A DNA stretch of 21,919 nt from CAYVZZ01 sp964456185 (lineage in GTDB: Bacteria; Pseudomonadota; Gammaproteobacteria; Pseudomonadales; Alcanivoracaceae), in the NCBI GenBank assembly GCA_964456185.1, contig CAYVZZ010000033.1, positions 1-21,919 of the forward strand, read 5' to 3'. A program made the translations under genes and the position numbers. The notes below the pieces were generated by a model, which did no database searches, had not been told where the DNA came from, and saw nothing but the letters and a program-made list of their open reading frames with translations. Shown piece by piece: positions 8,230 to 16,124 of this stretch. How positions within the stretch are numbered: the stretch's first letter is position 1; every line of letters begins with the position of its first letter.

Positions 8230-9360
8230 TTATGACTTGATCGCATCAAGCGCATCTTGAAGACGCTTAACCGCGGCATCGACGTCCTTGATTTTGTCCA
8301 GTCCAAATAGTCCCAAACGGAAGGTTTTGAATCCGTCCGGCTCATCACAAGCCAGCGGCACGCCTTTGGCGATTTGGGTGTTTTCCTGCTTGAACGCGCT
8401 GCCTGTGTGAATGGCGTCTTGTTCGGTGTAGCTCACTACCACACCCGGTGCGCCAAAGCCGTCGGCGGCCACGCTTTTGAAGCCGTAATCGGCGAGTAGT
8501 TTGCGAATACGGTCGCCCAGCTCTTGTTGAGCGTCGGCCGCTTTTTGCCAGCCCAGGTCACGGGTTTCGAACATGTTGTCGCGGAACTGCGTGATAGTGT
8601 CGGTGGGCAGGGTGGCATAGTAGGCATGGCCGCCGTCTTCGTAGGCTTTCATGATGCCGCGCCACTTGTTGAGGTCGAGCGCAAAGCTGGTGCTTTGGGA
8701 AGCTGCCATGCGCTTCTCGGCTTCGTTGGACAGCATCACCAAGCCGGCACAGGGGCTAGAGCTCCAGCCTTTTTGCGGAGCGCTAATTAGTACATCCACG
8801 CCGGTCTTTTTCATGTCCACCCAGATGGTGCCACTGGCGATGCAGTCGAGCACGAATAGACCGCCGACTTTATGTACGGCAGCGGCGACTTTTTCCAGGT
8901 AATCCTGCGGCAAAATAATGCCGGAGGCGGTTTCTACATGAGGGGCGAAAACCAGCTCGGGCTTTTCTTTTTCGATGGTGGCAACCACTTCCTCAATCGG
9001 CGCGGGTGCAAAGCTGGCTTGCGGACTCTCTTCAATGGGCGCCGCCTTGAGTACCGTGGTGGATGCGGCAATGTTGCCGGTTTCAAAAATTTGGCTCCAG
9101 CGGTAGCTAAACCAGCCGTTGCGAATTACCAGGCACTTTTTGTTGGTGGCAAATTGGCGTGCCACCGCTTCCATGCCGTAGGTGCCGCCACCCGGCACCA
9201 AGACGAGGCTATCGGCTTGGTAAACCTCTTTTAGCGTGCTGGAGATGTCACGCATCACTTGCTGAAATTGCTCAGACATGTGGTTCAGCGAACGGTCGGT
9301 GAAAACGACTGAATATTCGAGCAATCCGTCCGGATCAACAGGAGAAAGAGACTTGTTCAC
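8230..9360 (-). CDS. Class V aminotransferase (alanine-glyoxylate / serine-pyruvate type)
   Basis: A pyridoxal-phosphate enzyme of 376 residues from the GTG at 9360. The Schiff-base lysine is Lys197 in ISAPQKGWSSSPCAG; the cofactor-nitrogen aspartate is Asp172 in FVLDCIASG; LVPGGGTYGMEA (54-65) forms the phosphate-binding turn; a substrate-carboxylate arginine is likely in FRLGLFGLD near 348. The pattern fits the family of alanine-glyoxylate, serine-pyruvate and 2-aminoethylphosphonate aminotransferases; the actual substrates are not decidable here. An ATG four codons upstream (9372) is possible, but the sequence GGAG six bases before the GTG is a strong Shine-Dalgarno and would itself be coding if the ATG were used. 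A promoter-like pair lies just upstream, and a terminator follows, so it is probably a single-gene unit. Confidence 0.92.
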   Translation of the reverse strand: MNKSLSPVDPDGLLEYSVVFTDRSLNHMSEQFQQVMRDISSTLKEVYQADSLVLVPGGGTYGMEAVARQFATNKKCLVIRNGWFSYRWSQIFETGNIAASTTVLKAAPIEESPQASFAPAPIEEVVATIEKEKPELVFAPHVETASGIILPQDYLEKVAAAVHKVGGLFVLDCIASGTIWVDMKKTGVDVLISAPQKGWSSSPCAGLVMLSNEAEKRMAASQSTSFALDLNKWRGIMKAYEDGGHAYYATLPTDTITQFRDNMFETRDLGWQKAADAQQELGDRIRKLLADYGFKSVAADGFGAPGVVVSYTEQDAIHTGSAFKQENTQIAKGVPLACDEPDGFKTFRLGLFGLDKIKDVDAAVKRLQDALDAIKS

Positions 9361-9399
9361 GATAGACTCCATTGGTTATTAGCGGGCTTAAAGTGTGCC

Positions 9400-9428
9400 T
9401 TTATACTCGCCTGCCCCGTGGGGCACAA
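9400..9428 (-). promoter_or_regulatory. Candidate sigma70 promoter of the aminotransferase gene
   Basis: On the minus strand, TTGTGC (9428-9423) and TATAAA (9405-9400) are spaced by exactly 17 bases, about 40 bases upstream of the GTG start. The -10 matches consensus at five of six positions, the -35 at about three. A short GC hairpin (TGCCC/GGGCA) lies in the spacer. Confidence 0.45.
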
Positions 9429-9471
9429 GGGGGAAGCGGTGGCGAGGCAATGTGATAAAAGGGTAGCGAGC

Positions 9472-11352
9472 TTATTCCGCCTTTTCTTCCAGCTCGGTCC
9501 AGCGCATGAATTTTTCATCGAGCTCGTTTTGTGTTTGTTCAAGCGCTTGGTTTAATTCGGCCAGCTTATCCTGTTGGTCACCCTGATATAGCGCGGGGTC
9601 GTTTAGCTGTTCGGTGAGCTTGGCTACCGTACCTTCCAAGGTCTCCAGCTCATTGGGTAGGGCTTCCAGCTCAAGGCGTTCTGCGTAGGTGAGCTTTTTA
9701 GTGGGGCGTTTGGGTTCCTGTGCCGGCTTGGTTTTCTTCTCTTGTACCGGTTGAGGGGCTTTACTTTGCGATATTTGCCGCTGGCGCTGCCAATCGTCAT
9801 AGCCGCCAACATAGCTATTCCAGTTGCCGTTTTCGCGTACTAGTGTGGAAGTAACCGTTGCTTCGATAAAGGCGCGGTCGTGGCTGACTAACAATAGGCT
9901 GCCTTGATATTGCTGCAGTTGGTCTTCCAGCAACTCGAGGGTTTCCACATCCAGATCGTTGGTGGGTTCGTCGAGCACTAGCAGATTAAAGGTACGGGTG
10001 AAGACTTTGGCCAACAATAGCCGATTGCGCTCACCGCCGGATAGGGCGGATACCGGTTGATGCGCTCGGTCGGGCGAGAAGAGAAAGTCTTGCAGGTAGC
10101 CGATGACGTGCTTGGATTTGCCGTTGATGGTGACGTGATCGCTGCCTTCGGCCAGGTTGTCGAGCACGCTGGCGTTGAGGTCTAGCTTGTCGCGTAGCTG
10201 GTCGAAATAGGCGACTTGTAACTGGTTGCCGTGGCGAATGCTGCCGCTTTGGGGTGTCAGCTGTTTTAAGAGTAGCTTGAGCAGGGTGGATTTGCCGCAG
10301 CCGTTGGGGCCGATGATGCCCACCCGGTCACCACGTTGTAGCATCCAGTTGAAATGCGAGACGATGGGTTGGTCGTCATATTGGTAGCTAAGGTCTTTTG
10401 CCTCGATTAGTAGCTTGCCACTGCCTTCGGCCTGTTGAATGGTGAGGTTGGCCGTGCCTTGTTTTTTGCGACGGTTGGCGTAGTCGCGGCGCATGGCTTT
10501 TAATGCACGCACGCGGCCTTCGTTACGGGTGCGACGGGCTTTAATGCCTTGGCGAATCCATTTTTCTTCCTGACTCAGGCGTTTATCAAATAGCGCCTGC
10601 TCGCGGGCTTCGTCTTCCAATGCTTTGGCTTTGCCCGTGAGATAGCGATCATAATTGCCTGGCCAGCTGGTGAGATAACCGCGATCCAGCTCGATAATGC
10701 GTGTGGCCAGATGGCGAATCAAGGCGCGGTCGTGGCTAATAAAAAGCAGCGTGGCGGGGTAGTCCAGCAGAAAATTTTCCATCCATTCGATTGCAGCCAC
10801 ATCCAAATGGTTGGTGGGCTCGTCGAGTAACAACAAATCCGGTTCTTGTACTAGGGCGCGCGCCAGTAGCACACGACGTTTCATGCCGCCGGATAGGCCG
10901 GAAAACAACAATTCTCCATCAAGTTGTAGCTGTGACAAAACCTTGTCAACGCGCTGCGCCATGCCCCAGGCGTTCTTTTCGTCCAATGTTTGTTGGATGG
11001 CCGTGAGCTGTTCGGTGGCGTCCGCCTCGTGTGATTCAGTGAGCTGGTGGAAGCGTTGCAGCAGCTCGCCCATTTCGCCTAAGCCGCCCGTCACCAAGCT
11101 GCGTATGCTGTCGGCCGAATCCTCGGGCACTTCCTGCTCCATGCGCGCGACGCGTAGCCCTTGGCTATATTCCACCAGCCCGCTGTCGGCATGCACCTGC
11201 CCCTCGATTAGCTTCATTAAAGTGGACTTGCCGCTGCCATTGCGTCCCACCAAACAAAGGCGCTCGCCCTTGTCGATGGTTAAATTGAGTTGATCCAGCA
11301 GGGGGCGGTCGCCATAGCTAAGGTTGATCTGGCGTAGGTTAACCAATGGCAT
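9472..11352 (-). CDS. uup: ABC-F family ATPase Uup
   Basis: A soluble ABC-F protein with two nucleotide-binding domains and no membrane segment, 626 residues (Uup of E. coli is 635). Domain 1 has Walker A GRNGSGKS (36-43), signature LSGGM (153-157) and Walker B with LDEPTNHLD (176-184). Domain 2 has Walker A GPNGCGKS (348-355), signature LSGGE (437-441) and LDEPTNDLD (460-468). Between them is the charged helical linker (about 240-300). After domain 2 comes a Lys/Pro/Gln-rich tether (530-552) and a C-terminal coiled coil (about 556-626), the arrangement that marks Uup among ABC-F proteins. The family acts on ribosomes, and Uup has been tied to transposon excision and ribosome function. The ATG at 11352 fits the family N-terminus; its Shine-Dalgarno is weak. 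Confidence 0.94.
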   Translation of the reverse strand: MPLVNLRQINLSYGDRPLLDQLNLTIDKGERLCLVGRNGSGKSTLMKLIEGQVHADSGLVEYSQGLRVARMEQEVPEDSADSIRSLVTGGLGEMGELLQRFHQLTESHEADATEQLTAIQQTLDEKNAWGMAQRVDKVLSQLQLDGELLFSGLSGGMKRRVLLARALVQEPDLLLLDEPTNHLDVAAIEWMENFLLDYPATLLFISHDRALIRHLATRIIELDRGYLTSWPGNYDRYLTGKAKALEDEAREQALFDKRLSQEEKWIRQGIKARRTRNEGRVRALKAMRRDYANRRKKQGTANLTIQQAEGSGKLLIEAKDLSYQYDDQPIVSHFNWMLQRGDRVGIIGPNGCGKSTLLKLLLKQLTPQSGSIRHGNQLQVAYFDQLRDKLDLNASVLDNLAEGSDHVTINGKSKHVIGYLQDFLFSPDRAHQPVSALSGGERNRLLLAKVFTRTFNLLVLDEPTNDLDVETLELLEDQLQQYQGSLLLVSHDRAFIEATVTSTLVRENGNWNSYVGGYDDWQRQRQISQSKAPQPVQEKKTKPAQEPKRPTKKLTYAERLELEALPNELETLEGTVAKLTEQLNDPALYQGDQQDKLAELNQALEQTQNELDEKFMRWTELEEKAE

Positions 11353-11527
11353 GAGCGTGATAGTCCAAAGTGTGCGGGGTGCCTATTGTGTCATAGTCGC
11401 TGTCAGTATTTGTCCCCTTGGGTGGCAGCAAGCGTCCTTTTTGTTTAATTAGTGAGCAGTACAATCTTTCAACTAAGGGAGGGATTATTCATAGGGACAC
11501 TACCGATAATAAGAAAGAGGATAGCGT
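11353..11527. other. Divergent intergenic region between uup and the phospholipase-like gene
   Basis: About 175 bases that must hold the promoters of both divergent genes. An AGAGGA Shine-Dalgarno lies a few bases before the ATG at 11528. A TACAAT at about 11460-11465 could be a -10 for the plus-strand cassette, but I find no matching -35 at the right distance. No hairpin or RNA gene is evident. Confidence 0.35.
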
Positions 11528-12553
11528 ATGAAACGCCTTCTACTGGCTTTTGCCTTATTAAGTATGACCTGCTCGGCCTTTGCCTATAAGACCTGGACAC
11601 ATAAACAAATCGTCATTGATGCCGTGCACTACATGGCAAATCACCCAGATACCACCAACTACGAACAGCTCAAAGCCGGTGCCTTGGCGGCAGGCTATAC
11701 CATGGATGAGTTTACGCAAGCCTTGGCAGATGCCGCTGCCGCGCCCGACTTTTTTGATGACACCTATCTATGTGGCAATGTCTCGGGCGATTGTGTCGAA
11801 GCGCCTGTTTGGGGTGCCGGTTCTTTCATTATCAAGTACACCGTTTACTGGCACTTTCAAAACTATACCCGCGGATCGGATGTGCACGGCAATGATTACG
11901 GTGGCTACAACTATTCGCTGCTCACCGTCTGGGGTGCCGTCGATAACATGGCGGCAACCTGGTTGAATAACGACCACTTGGATGATGGCCCAGGCGGCAT
12001 GACGGGCTGGTGCTACTGGTGGGATTGTGCCGAGGATTCCGAATATGATTCTTATGGCATTACCGAGGCCAACTATCGTCAAGGTAGCTATTCCAATAAA
12101 GGCATGTATGACGATTTCCAAGACATGGCATTCCAGCCCATTAGCAATATGCAGGAATACTGGTTTAAGCAGTTCTTGGCGCACCCGACAGTTCAAACGT
12201 TGGGCTTTGCATTGCACCTGGATATCATGCAGCCGCATCACGTTTGGACGACATCCAGCTTGAATCATGCCGGTTGGGAGTCTTGGGTAGACGATCATTA
12301 CATGAGCGATAACCTCAATGATCCGGCCTTGGTGACTGCCGCATTGAATGACTTTACGCCCCTGTCGCCAACCGCGACGGATATCCGCCCGCTTTTGGAT
12401 CAGGGTGGTCAGATAGCGTATAGTCAGGGCGGTTTAGTGCTTAATAGCACGGCAGACAGCGACCGTCTTCAGGTGGGAAAAATCATGATTCCACACGCCA
12501 TTGCACTAGCGGTGGATGTGCTTAATCGAGCGGCGTTACGCTTCGTGCAATAA
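11528..12553 (+). CDS. Secreted zinc-dependent phospholipase C / P1 nuclease-like protein
   Basis: A 341-residue exported protein. Residues 1-19 are a clear signal peptide (MKRLLLAFALLSMTCSAFA), with the mature chain starting near Tyr20. Several metal-site elements of the zinc phospholipase C / S1-P1 nuclease fold are recognisable: Trp23 and His25 in TWTHKQI near the mature N-terminus, aspartates in DFFDD (74-78), His109 in VYWHF, the segment ALHLDIMQPHHVW (228-240), and HAGWE (247-251), whose His-x3-Glu spacing fits. However the middle motif is two residues shorter than the usual HxxxDxxxQPxH. Four cysteines fall in two close pairs (82/89 and 162/167), as expected for disulfides outside the cytoplasm. 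Family membership is likely, activity and substrate unknown. It begins a three-gene cassette, 14 bases before the next gene. Confidence 0.7.
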   Translation: MKRLLLAFALLSMTCSAFAYKTWTHKQIVIDAVHYMANHPDTTNYEQLKAGALAAGYTMDEFTQALADAAAAPDFFDDTYLCGNVSGDCVEAPVWGAGSFIIKYTVYWHFQNYTRGSDVHGNDYGGYNYSLLTVWGAVDNMAATWLNNDHLDDGPGGMTGWCYWWDCAEDSEYDSYGITEANYRQGSYSNKGMYDDFQDMAFQPISNMQEYWFKQFLAHPTVQTLGFALHLDIMQPHHVWTTSSLNHAGWESWVDDHYMSDNLNDPALVTAALNDFTPLSPTATDIRPLLDQGGQIAYSQGGLVLNSTADSDRLQVGKIMIPHAIALAVDVLNRAALRFVQ

Positions 12554-12567
12554 TCGGACGTTACGAT

Positions 12568-13851
12568 ATGAAACGCTTAGTATGTATTGCTTTCATGATG
12601 TGTTTTTCAGTGGGTGCCCTAGCAGCGGCACCCACTGCTTTATGTGTTAACCACTGGTGCCTGTCACCGCAGGCTTTTCAACTGCTCTATCAGGCAGAGC
12701 AGCGCCACGCCACCACCAGCGTGAGCGAGGCCGATTACAAACAGCAGTTGGTGGACGTTCGTCTGCTCGCCAATTATGCGCGCCAACAGGGCTTTGAGTC
12801 GCCGCAAACGCCCTATAACGTCGGGTTTGGCCCGGCTATCGAGCGACAACGGGAAGCCTATAGCTTATTTCACGGTCAGCTGGTGAAACCTTTCACCGAA
12901 TACATCAAGGCGCACCTTGATAAGAAAGGGTTGAATGCCTATTTGCTGTCACCCATTCATGCCAAAGGCATGGATATCGATGCCGCATTAAAAGCCGACA
13001 GCCGACGGACCATTGGCATGACGCCCGAGCAATTGGACGCGGCGAAATCTATTGTTCTGGTGCGCTATCAATTCCCCGGCGCCCCGGAACAGACGTTTAC
13101 ATTGGCCGAGCTGTATTTACAGCAAAATGTACAGGGTCGACTGGCATTGCAGCAGCGTGGTAGCCAGTTTATTCGCGCGCAAGTGCGCCAGCAGGTCATG
13201 AAACGCTATTTTTATTGGTGGCTACACCGTAAGAGTGGCTGGCAGCCGGATGCCATTGCCGCGGTGAAGCAGGCATTGGTCGATCGTCAGCTCAACAATG
13301 CATGGTTGGAACAGCAAGGGTTGGTTCATATCGTGCATGACAATCGTAACGTTCGCCTGGAAAAAGCCGCCAAGCAGGTCACCGATGAGCAAATTGCCGA
13401 TTGGTATAACAACCACAAAGCGGACTTTTTAGTGCCAAAAAGCGTGCACGCGTTTCATCTGGCCTGCAATAGTCGCCAAGCCTGCGAGAAAGGTCGCAAG
13501 GCGATGATAAATGGCATTGATCCCAGTGAGGTGATGTTGCGCTATGCGGATCCGGCCTTTCAAAAGGGCAGTGTGGATTTGGGCGTGCTAACCCGTAAAA
13601 ATGACGGCATGCAGTGGCTTACTAATGCTGCCATGCTGCAAGAGGAAGGCGAATATTCCGTGCCGTTGCGTGCGCCCGACGGCCACTGGGAAGTGGTGTG
13701 GGTGAAAGATGCACAAAGCACTTATTTACCGGTAGATTCCAGTAGCGTGCGTTATCAGGCCTCGCGTGCCATTGCACGCATTCAGTTGCTTGAGGCGCAT
13801 CAGGCGTTAATGCAGCGATTGCGTCAACAAGCAGATATTGAGGTGAATTGA
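12568..13851 (+). CDS. Secreted parvulin-type (PpiC-like) peptidyl-prolyl isomerase
   Basis: A 427-residue exported protein with a signal peptide (about 1-20, ending GALAA). Residues 21-280 are mostly helical and charged, with no motif I recognise. TDEQIADWYNNHKADF (272-287) is the hinge that precedes parvulin domains in SurA/PpiD/PrsA-like proteins. The domain itself (about 288-382) keeps the two histidines of the parvulin fold, His297 in VHAFHL and His373 in DGHWEVVWV, and the GSVDLGVL turn. It is divergent, so isomerase activity is uncertain and a chaperone role is equally possible. Cysteine pairs 26/31 and 300/306 could form disulfides. The gene follows the phospholipase-like gene by 14 bases and precedes the next by 3, so its client may be the first product. 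Confidence 0.72.
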   Translation: MKRLVCIAFMMCFSVGALAAAPTALCVNHWCLSPQAFQLLYQAEQRHATTSVSEADYKQQLVDVRLLANYARQQGFESPQTPYNVGFGPAIERQREAYSLFHGQLVKPFTEYIKAHLDKKGLNAYLLSPIHAKGMDIDAALKADSRRTIGMTPEQLDAAKSIVLVRYQFPGAPEQTFTLAELYLQQNVQGRLALQQRGSQFIRAQVRQQVMKRYFYWWLHRKSGWQPDAIAAVKQALVDRQLNNAWLEQQGLVHIVHDNRNVRLEKAAKQVTDEQIADWYNNHKADFLVPKSVHAFHLACNSRQACEKGRKAMINGIDPSEVMLRYADPAFQKGSVDLGVLTRKNDGMQWLTNAAMLQEEGEYSVPLRAPDGHWEVVWVKDAQSTYLPVDSSSVRYQASRAIARIQLLEAHQALMQRLRQQADIEVN

Positions 13852-13854
13852 TCG

Positions 13855-14493
13855 ATGAGCCGCTGGACATTGATTCGGCCTTTGCTTTATGTGTTAACGC
13901 CTTTGGTGTTAATCGTTTGCGGCATGCTTTGGTTGCTGCCGGATGTTAAGCCGGCGGCCACCAAAGTTGGGCCAGTTACGCAGCCAGCAGAAGCTGTGCC
14001 GCCGTCTGCCAATAAGTCACCTTCTGATTCTCAGATAAAAGCGCCTGACTCGGTAAATTCTCGTGAAAAGCCGTCCAAGATGACAGGAAATGGCCTGGAT
14101 AAGGCGGCCATTTTGTCGATGCAGCAGGCTAGGTTGCATGGCGATAGCCGCGTGCCGCCCATGTCGCCGTTGCCCGCCAAACGCGAGAAACCGACCAAGG
14201 AACAGTTAGCCGATCCGGAAAAATATGCGCAGTATGAAAAGGCGCAACAACTCAAGCTATACCAAAGCTATGTGGATGCAGTGCCAGAAAAAGTCGGGCG
14301 GCTGGAAGAGGCGATCAAAAAGGCCAAACAGAGCGGCTCGGGTATTACCGCCGAGCAAATTAAAGCGGCCAAACAGGAAATGGCACAGTTACAGGCGATG
14401 CGCGAGAAACTGTTGAAGCAAAATCCCAAATTGGTCGATAAATCCCAGCAGACTACCGCCTCGTCGACGCCCTCAACGCAGTCGACGAAGTAG
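13855..14493 (+). CDS. Membrane-anchored helical protein of unknown function
   Basis: I do not recognise this 212-residue protein. It has an N-terminal membrane segment (about 8-28) without a convincing cleavage site, then a Pro/Ala/Ser/Lys-rich low-complexity linker (about 32-115), then a charged, helix-forming region (about 116-192, starting KEQLADPEKYAQYEKAQQ) with coiled-coil character, and a Ser/Thr/Gln tail. The orientation is probably N-in with the bulk in the periplasm. The ATG at 13855 is only three bases after the preceding stop, and a GAGGTG Shine-Dalgarno lies inside the end of that gene, so the two are coupled. The architecture (anchor, proline-rich linker, helical domain) resembles lipase-specific foldases, but it is shorter and lacks their RxxFDY-type motif, so this is only an analogy. 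Confidence 0.75.
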   Translation: MSRWTLIRPLLYVLTPLVLIVCGMLWLLPDVKPAATKVGPVTQPAEAVPPSANKSPSDSQIKAPDSVNSREKPSKMTGNGLDKAAILSMQQARLHGDSRVPPMSPLPAKREKPTKEQLADPEKYAQYEKAQQLKLYQSYVDAVPEKVGRLEEAIKKAKQSGSGITAEQIKAAKQEMAQLQAMREKLLKQNPKLVDKSQQTTASSTPSTQSTK

Positions 14494-14495
14494 CA

Positions 14496-15614
14496 TTACG
14501 GCTGCAACGCAATCTCGGCATCAAGCTGTTCTTGTGCCTGATCGGGCAACACATCATGCCAAGCGGCCAGCTGGCTGCGTAGTCCTTCCAACGTAAACGC
14601 ATGCAGGTTGACGTGTCCCAGCTTGCGGCCGGGGCGATATCCCTTGCCATACCAATGCACCACGCCCGGCCGTGACAGCCAAGCATCGTCAAACTCAACC
14701 CCAATCAAGTTGACCATGGCGGTAAAACCCGTGGTGGTGGGCTGAGGTAAGGGAAGGTCGGTGAGCGCAACGGCATTCAGTGCAAATTGCGACCAGTCTG
14801 TGCCTTCTTGTGTCCAGTGGCCGGAATTGTGAACGCGTGGCGCAATCTCGTTGACCGACAGTTTTCCGTTTTCGTCAAACAACTCGACCGCCATGACGCC
14901 ACAAAATTCCATGCGCTCCATGAGATCTTTCAAAAGCGTCTCGGCTTGCTGTTGAATGGCGTCAATTTGCTGTGCCGGTGCCAGGGTAAGGCGCAAAATG
15001 CCGTCCTGATGATGGTTGCGCACCAGAGGGAAAAAGACGCAGTCACCCGCCAAATTGCGCGCGCCGACGATGGACAGCTCACGACGGAAGGGCACCATCT
15101 GTTCCACAATGGCGTTGCCTGCTAATTGATCCAACGGAATATCATCAATGGCATCGTCCGCTTTGACGAGCCAAGTGCCACGGCCATCATAGCCACCACT
15201 GCGGCTTTTAATCACCACATCACCGAAGCGGCTGCGCGCTTCATGAAAATCGTCGGCGCTATCCAGGCGCATCCAAGCGGCTGTGGGGATGTTGAGTTCA
15301 TCCAACAGGCTTTTCTGATTAAAGCGATCAGGGATAACCTTTAAGGCACCACGCGCGACACATGTATCACTGGTGGCCAGATCGGCTGACAAGCCGGTAT
15401 CGGGAAAGGCTTCGCGTTCCACACTAATGGCGGCGTAACGTGATAAGGCACTTTCTAAATCAATCTGGGTGGGGAAGTCGGATGTTCCCGGTAACATGCA
15501 GGCGTTTTCAGGGTCATAGCGGTCAACGACTAACCCTAAACGCGCGCCAGCCTCGGCAATCATTAAGCCAAGCTGACCGTAACCCAGCAGGAGAATAGGT
15601 TGTTTAAGTGCCAT
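14496..15614 (-). CDS. purK: N5-carboxyaminoimidazole ribonucleotide synthase
   Basis: ATP-grasp enzyme of de novo purine synthesis, making N5-CAIR from AIR, bicarbonate and ATP for use by PurE. The product is 372 residues (E. coli 355). Visible are the N-terminal dinucleotide-like GYGQLG (11-16), the ATP-grasp glycine loop SRSGGYDGRGT (137-147), the ATP/metal segment SVNEIAPRVHNSGHWT (253-268), and the C-terminal GRKLGHVN (329-336). The start codon follows the purE stop by 12 bases, and an AAGGAA Shine-Dalgarno overlaps that stop, so purE-purK form an operon read leftward. The stop codon is two bases from the stop of the convergent membrane-protein gene, with no terminator between. Confidence 0.96.
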   Translation of the reverse strand: MALKQPILLLGYGQLGLMIAEAGARLGLVVDRYDPENACMLPGTSDFPTQIDLESALSRYAAISVEREAFPDTGLSADLATSDTCVARGALKVIPDRFNQKSLLDELNIPTAAWMRLDSADDFHEARSRFGDVVIKSRSGGYDGRGTWLVKADDAIDDIPLDQLAGNAIVEQMVPFRRELSIVGARNLAGDCVFFPLVRNHHQDGILRLTLAPAQQIDAIQQQAETLLKDLMERMEFCGVMAVELFDENGKLSVNEIAPRVHNSGHWTQEGTDWSQFALNAVALTDLPLPQPTTTGFTAMVNLIGVEFDDAWLSRPGVVHWYGKGYRPGRKLGHVNLHAFTLEGLRSQLAAWHDVLPDQAQEQLDAEIALQP

Positions 15615-15626
15615 GAGTGGTATTCC

Positions 15627-16124
15627 TTAGCTTTTGCTTTCTGCAAGGTTGGCGTCGGCAAGCACTTCCTCGGCGCGCTCTGCTTTCCAAGCGGCAATTT
15701 TTTGCTGTAGCGATTTGTCATGAGTGGCAATGATTTGTGCCGCCAGCAAACCGGCATTGAAAGCGCCCGAGGTGCCGATGGCTAAGGTGCCCACGGCAAC
15801 GCCTTTCGGCATTTGTACAATAGAGAGCAGGCTGTCCCAGCCGCTTAATGCACGGCTTTTGACCGGCACACCCAGCACGGGCAGCGGCGTCAGTGAGGCC
15901 ACCATGCCCGGCAAGTGGGCGGCACCGCCAGCACCTGCTACCACGACTTCATAACCTGCATCGACAGCACCCTTGGCAAACTCCACCAAGCGTTCGGGGG
16001 TGCGGTGGGCAGATACCACTTCGGCTTTCCAACTGACCCCAAAGGTATCCAGTGCCTCGCAGGCGGGCTGCATTTTTTCCCAGTCAGACTGTGAACCCAT
16101 AATAATGGCGACTTGTTTGACCAT
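15627..16124 (-). CDS. purE: N5-carboxyaminoimidazole ribonucleotide mutase
   Basis: Converts N5-CAIR to CAIR in purine biosynthesis, acting on the PurK product. The 165-residue chain is a class I PurE: IMGSQSDW (8-15) at the start of the fold, the SAHRTP motif with the catalytic His40 (E. coli His45), AGAGGAAHLPG (63-73), and the hydrophobic VPVKSRALSGWDSL segment (86-99). I start at the ATG at 16124 because MVKQVAIIMGSQSD matches the family. The open frame continues 72 codons upstream to 16340, but that part has no homology and would run into infC. GGGGG about six bases upstream can serve as Shine-Dalgarno. It is divergent from infC. Confidence 0.96.
   Translation of the reverse strand: MVKQVAIIMGSQSDWEKMQPACEALDTFGVSWKAEVVSAHRTPERLVEFAKGAVDAGYEVVVAGAGGAAHLPGMVASLTPLPVLGVPVKSRALSGWDSLLSIVQMPKGVAVGTLAIGTSGAFNAGLLAAQIIATHDKSLQQKIAAWKAERAEEVLADANLAESKS

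Noticed and set aside
9411..9426. GC hairpin TGCCC/GGGCA between uup and the aminotransferase as a terminator
   Set aside because: Only five base pairs with a four-base loop and no T run on either strand; it overlaps the spacer of a better promoter candidate.
11400..11527. Riboswitch or other structured leader before the cassette
   Set aside because: I found no recognisable conserved core or strong stem in this stretch.
11768..12298. Minus-strand frame inside the phospholipase-like gene (176 codons)
   Set aside because: The plus-strand protein has a signal peptide and family motifs; the opposite frame has neither.
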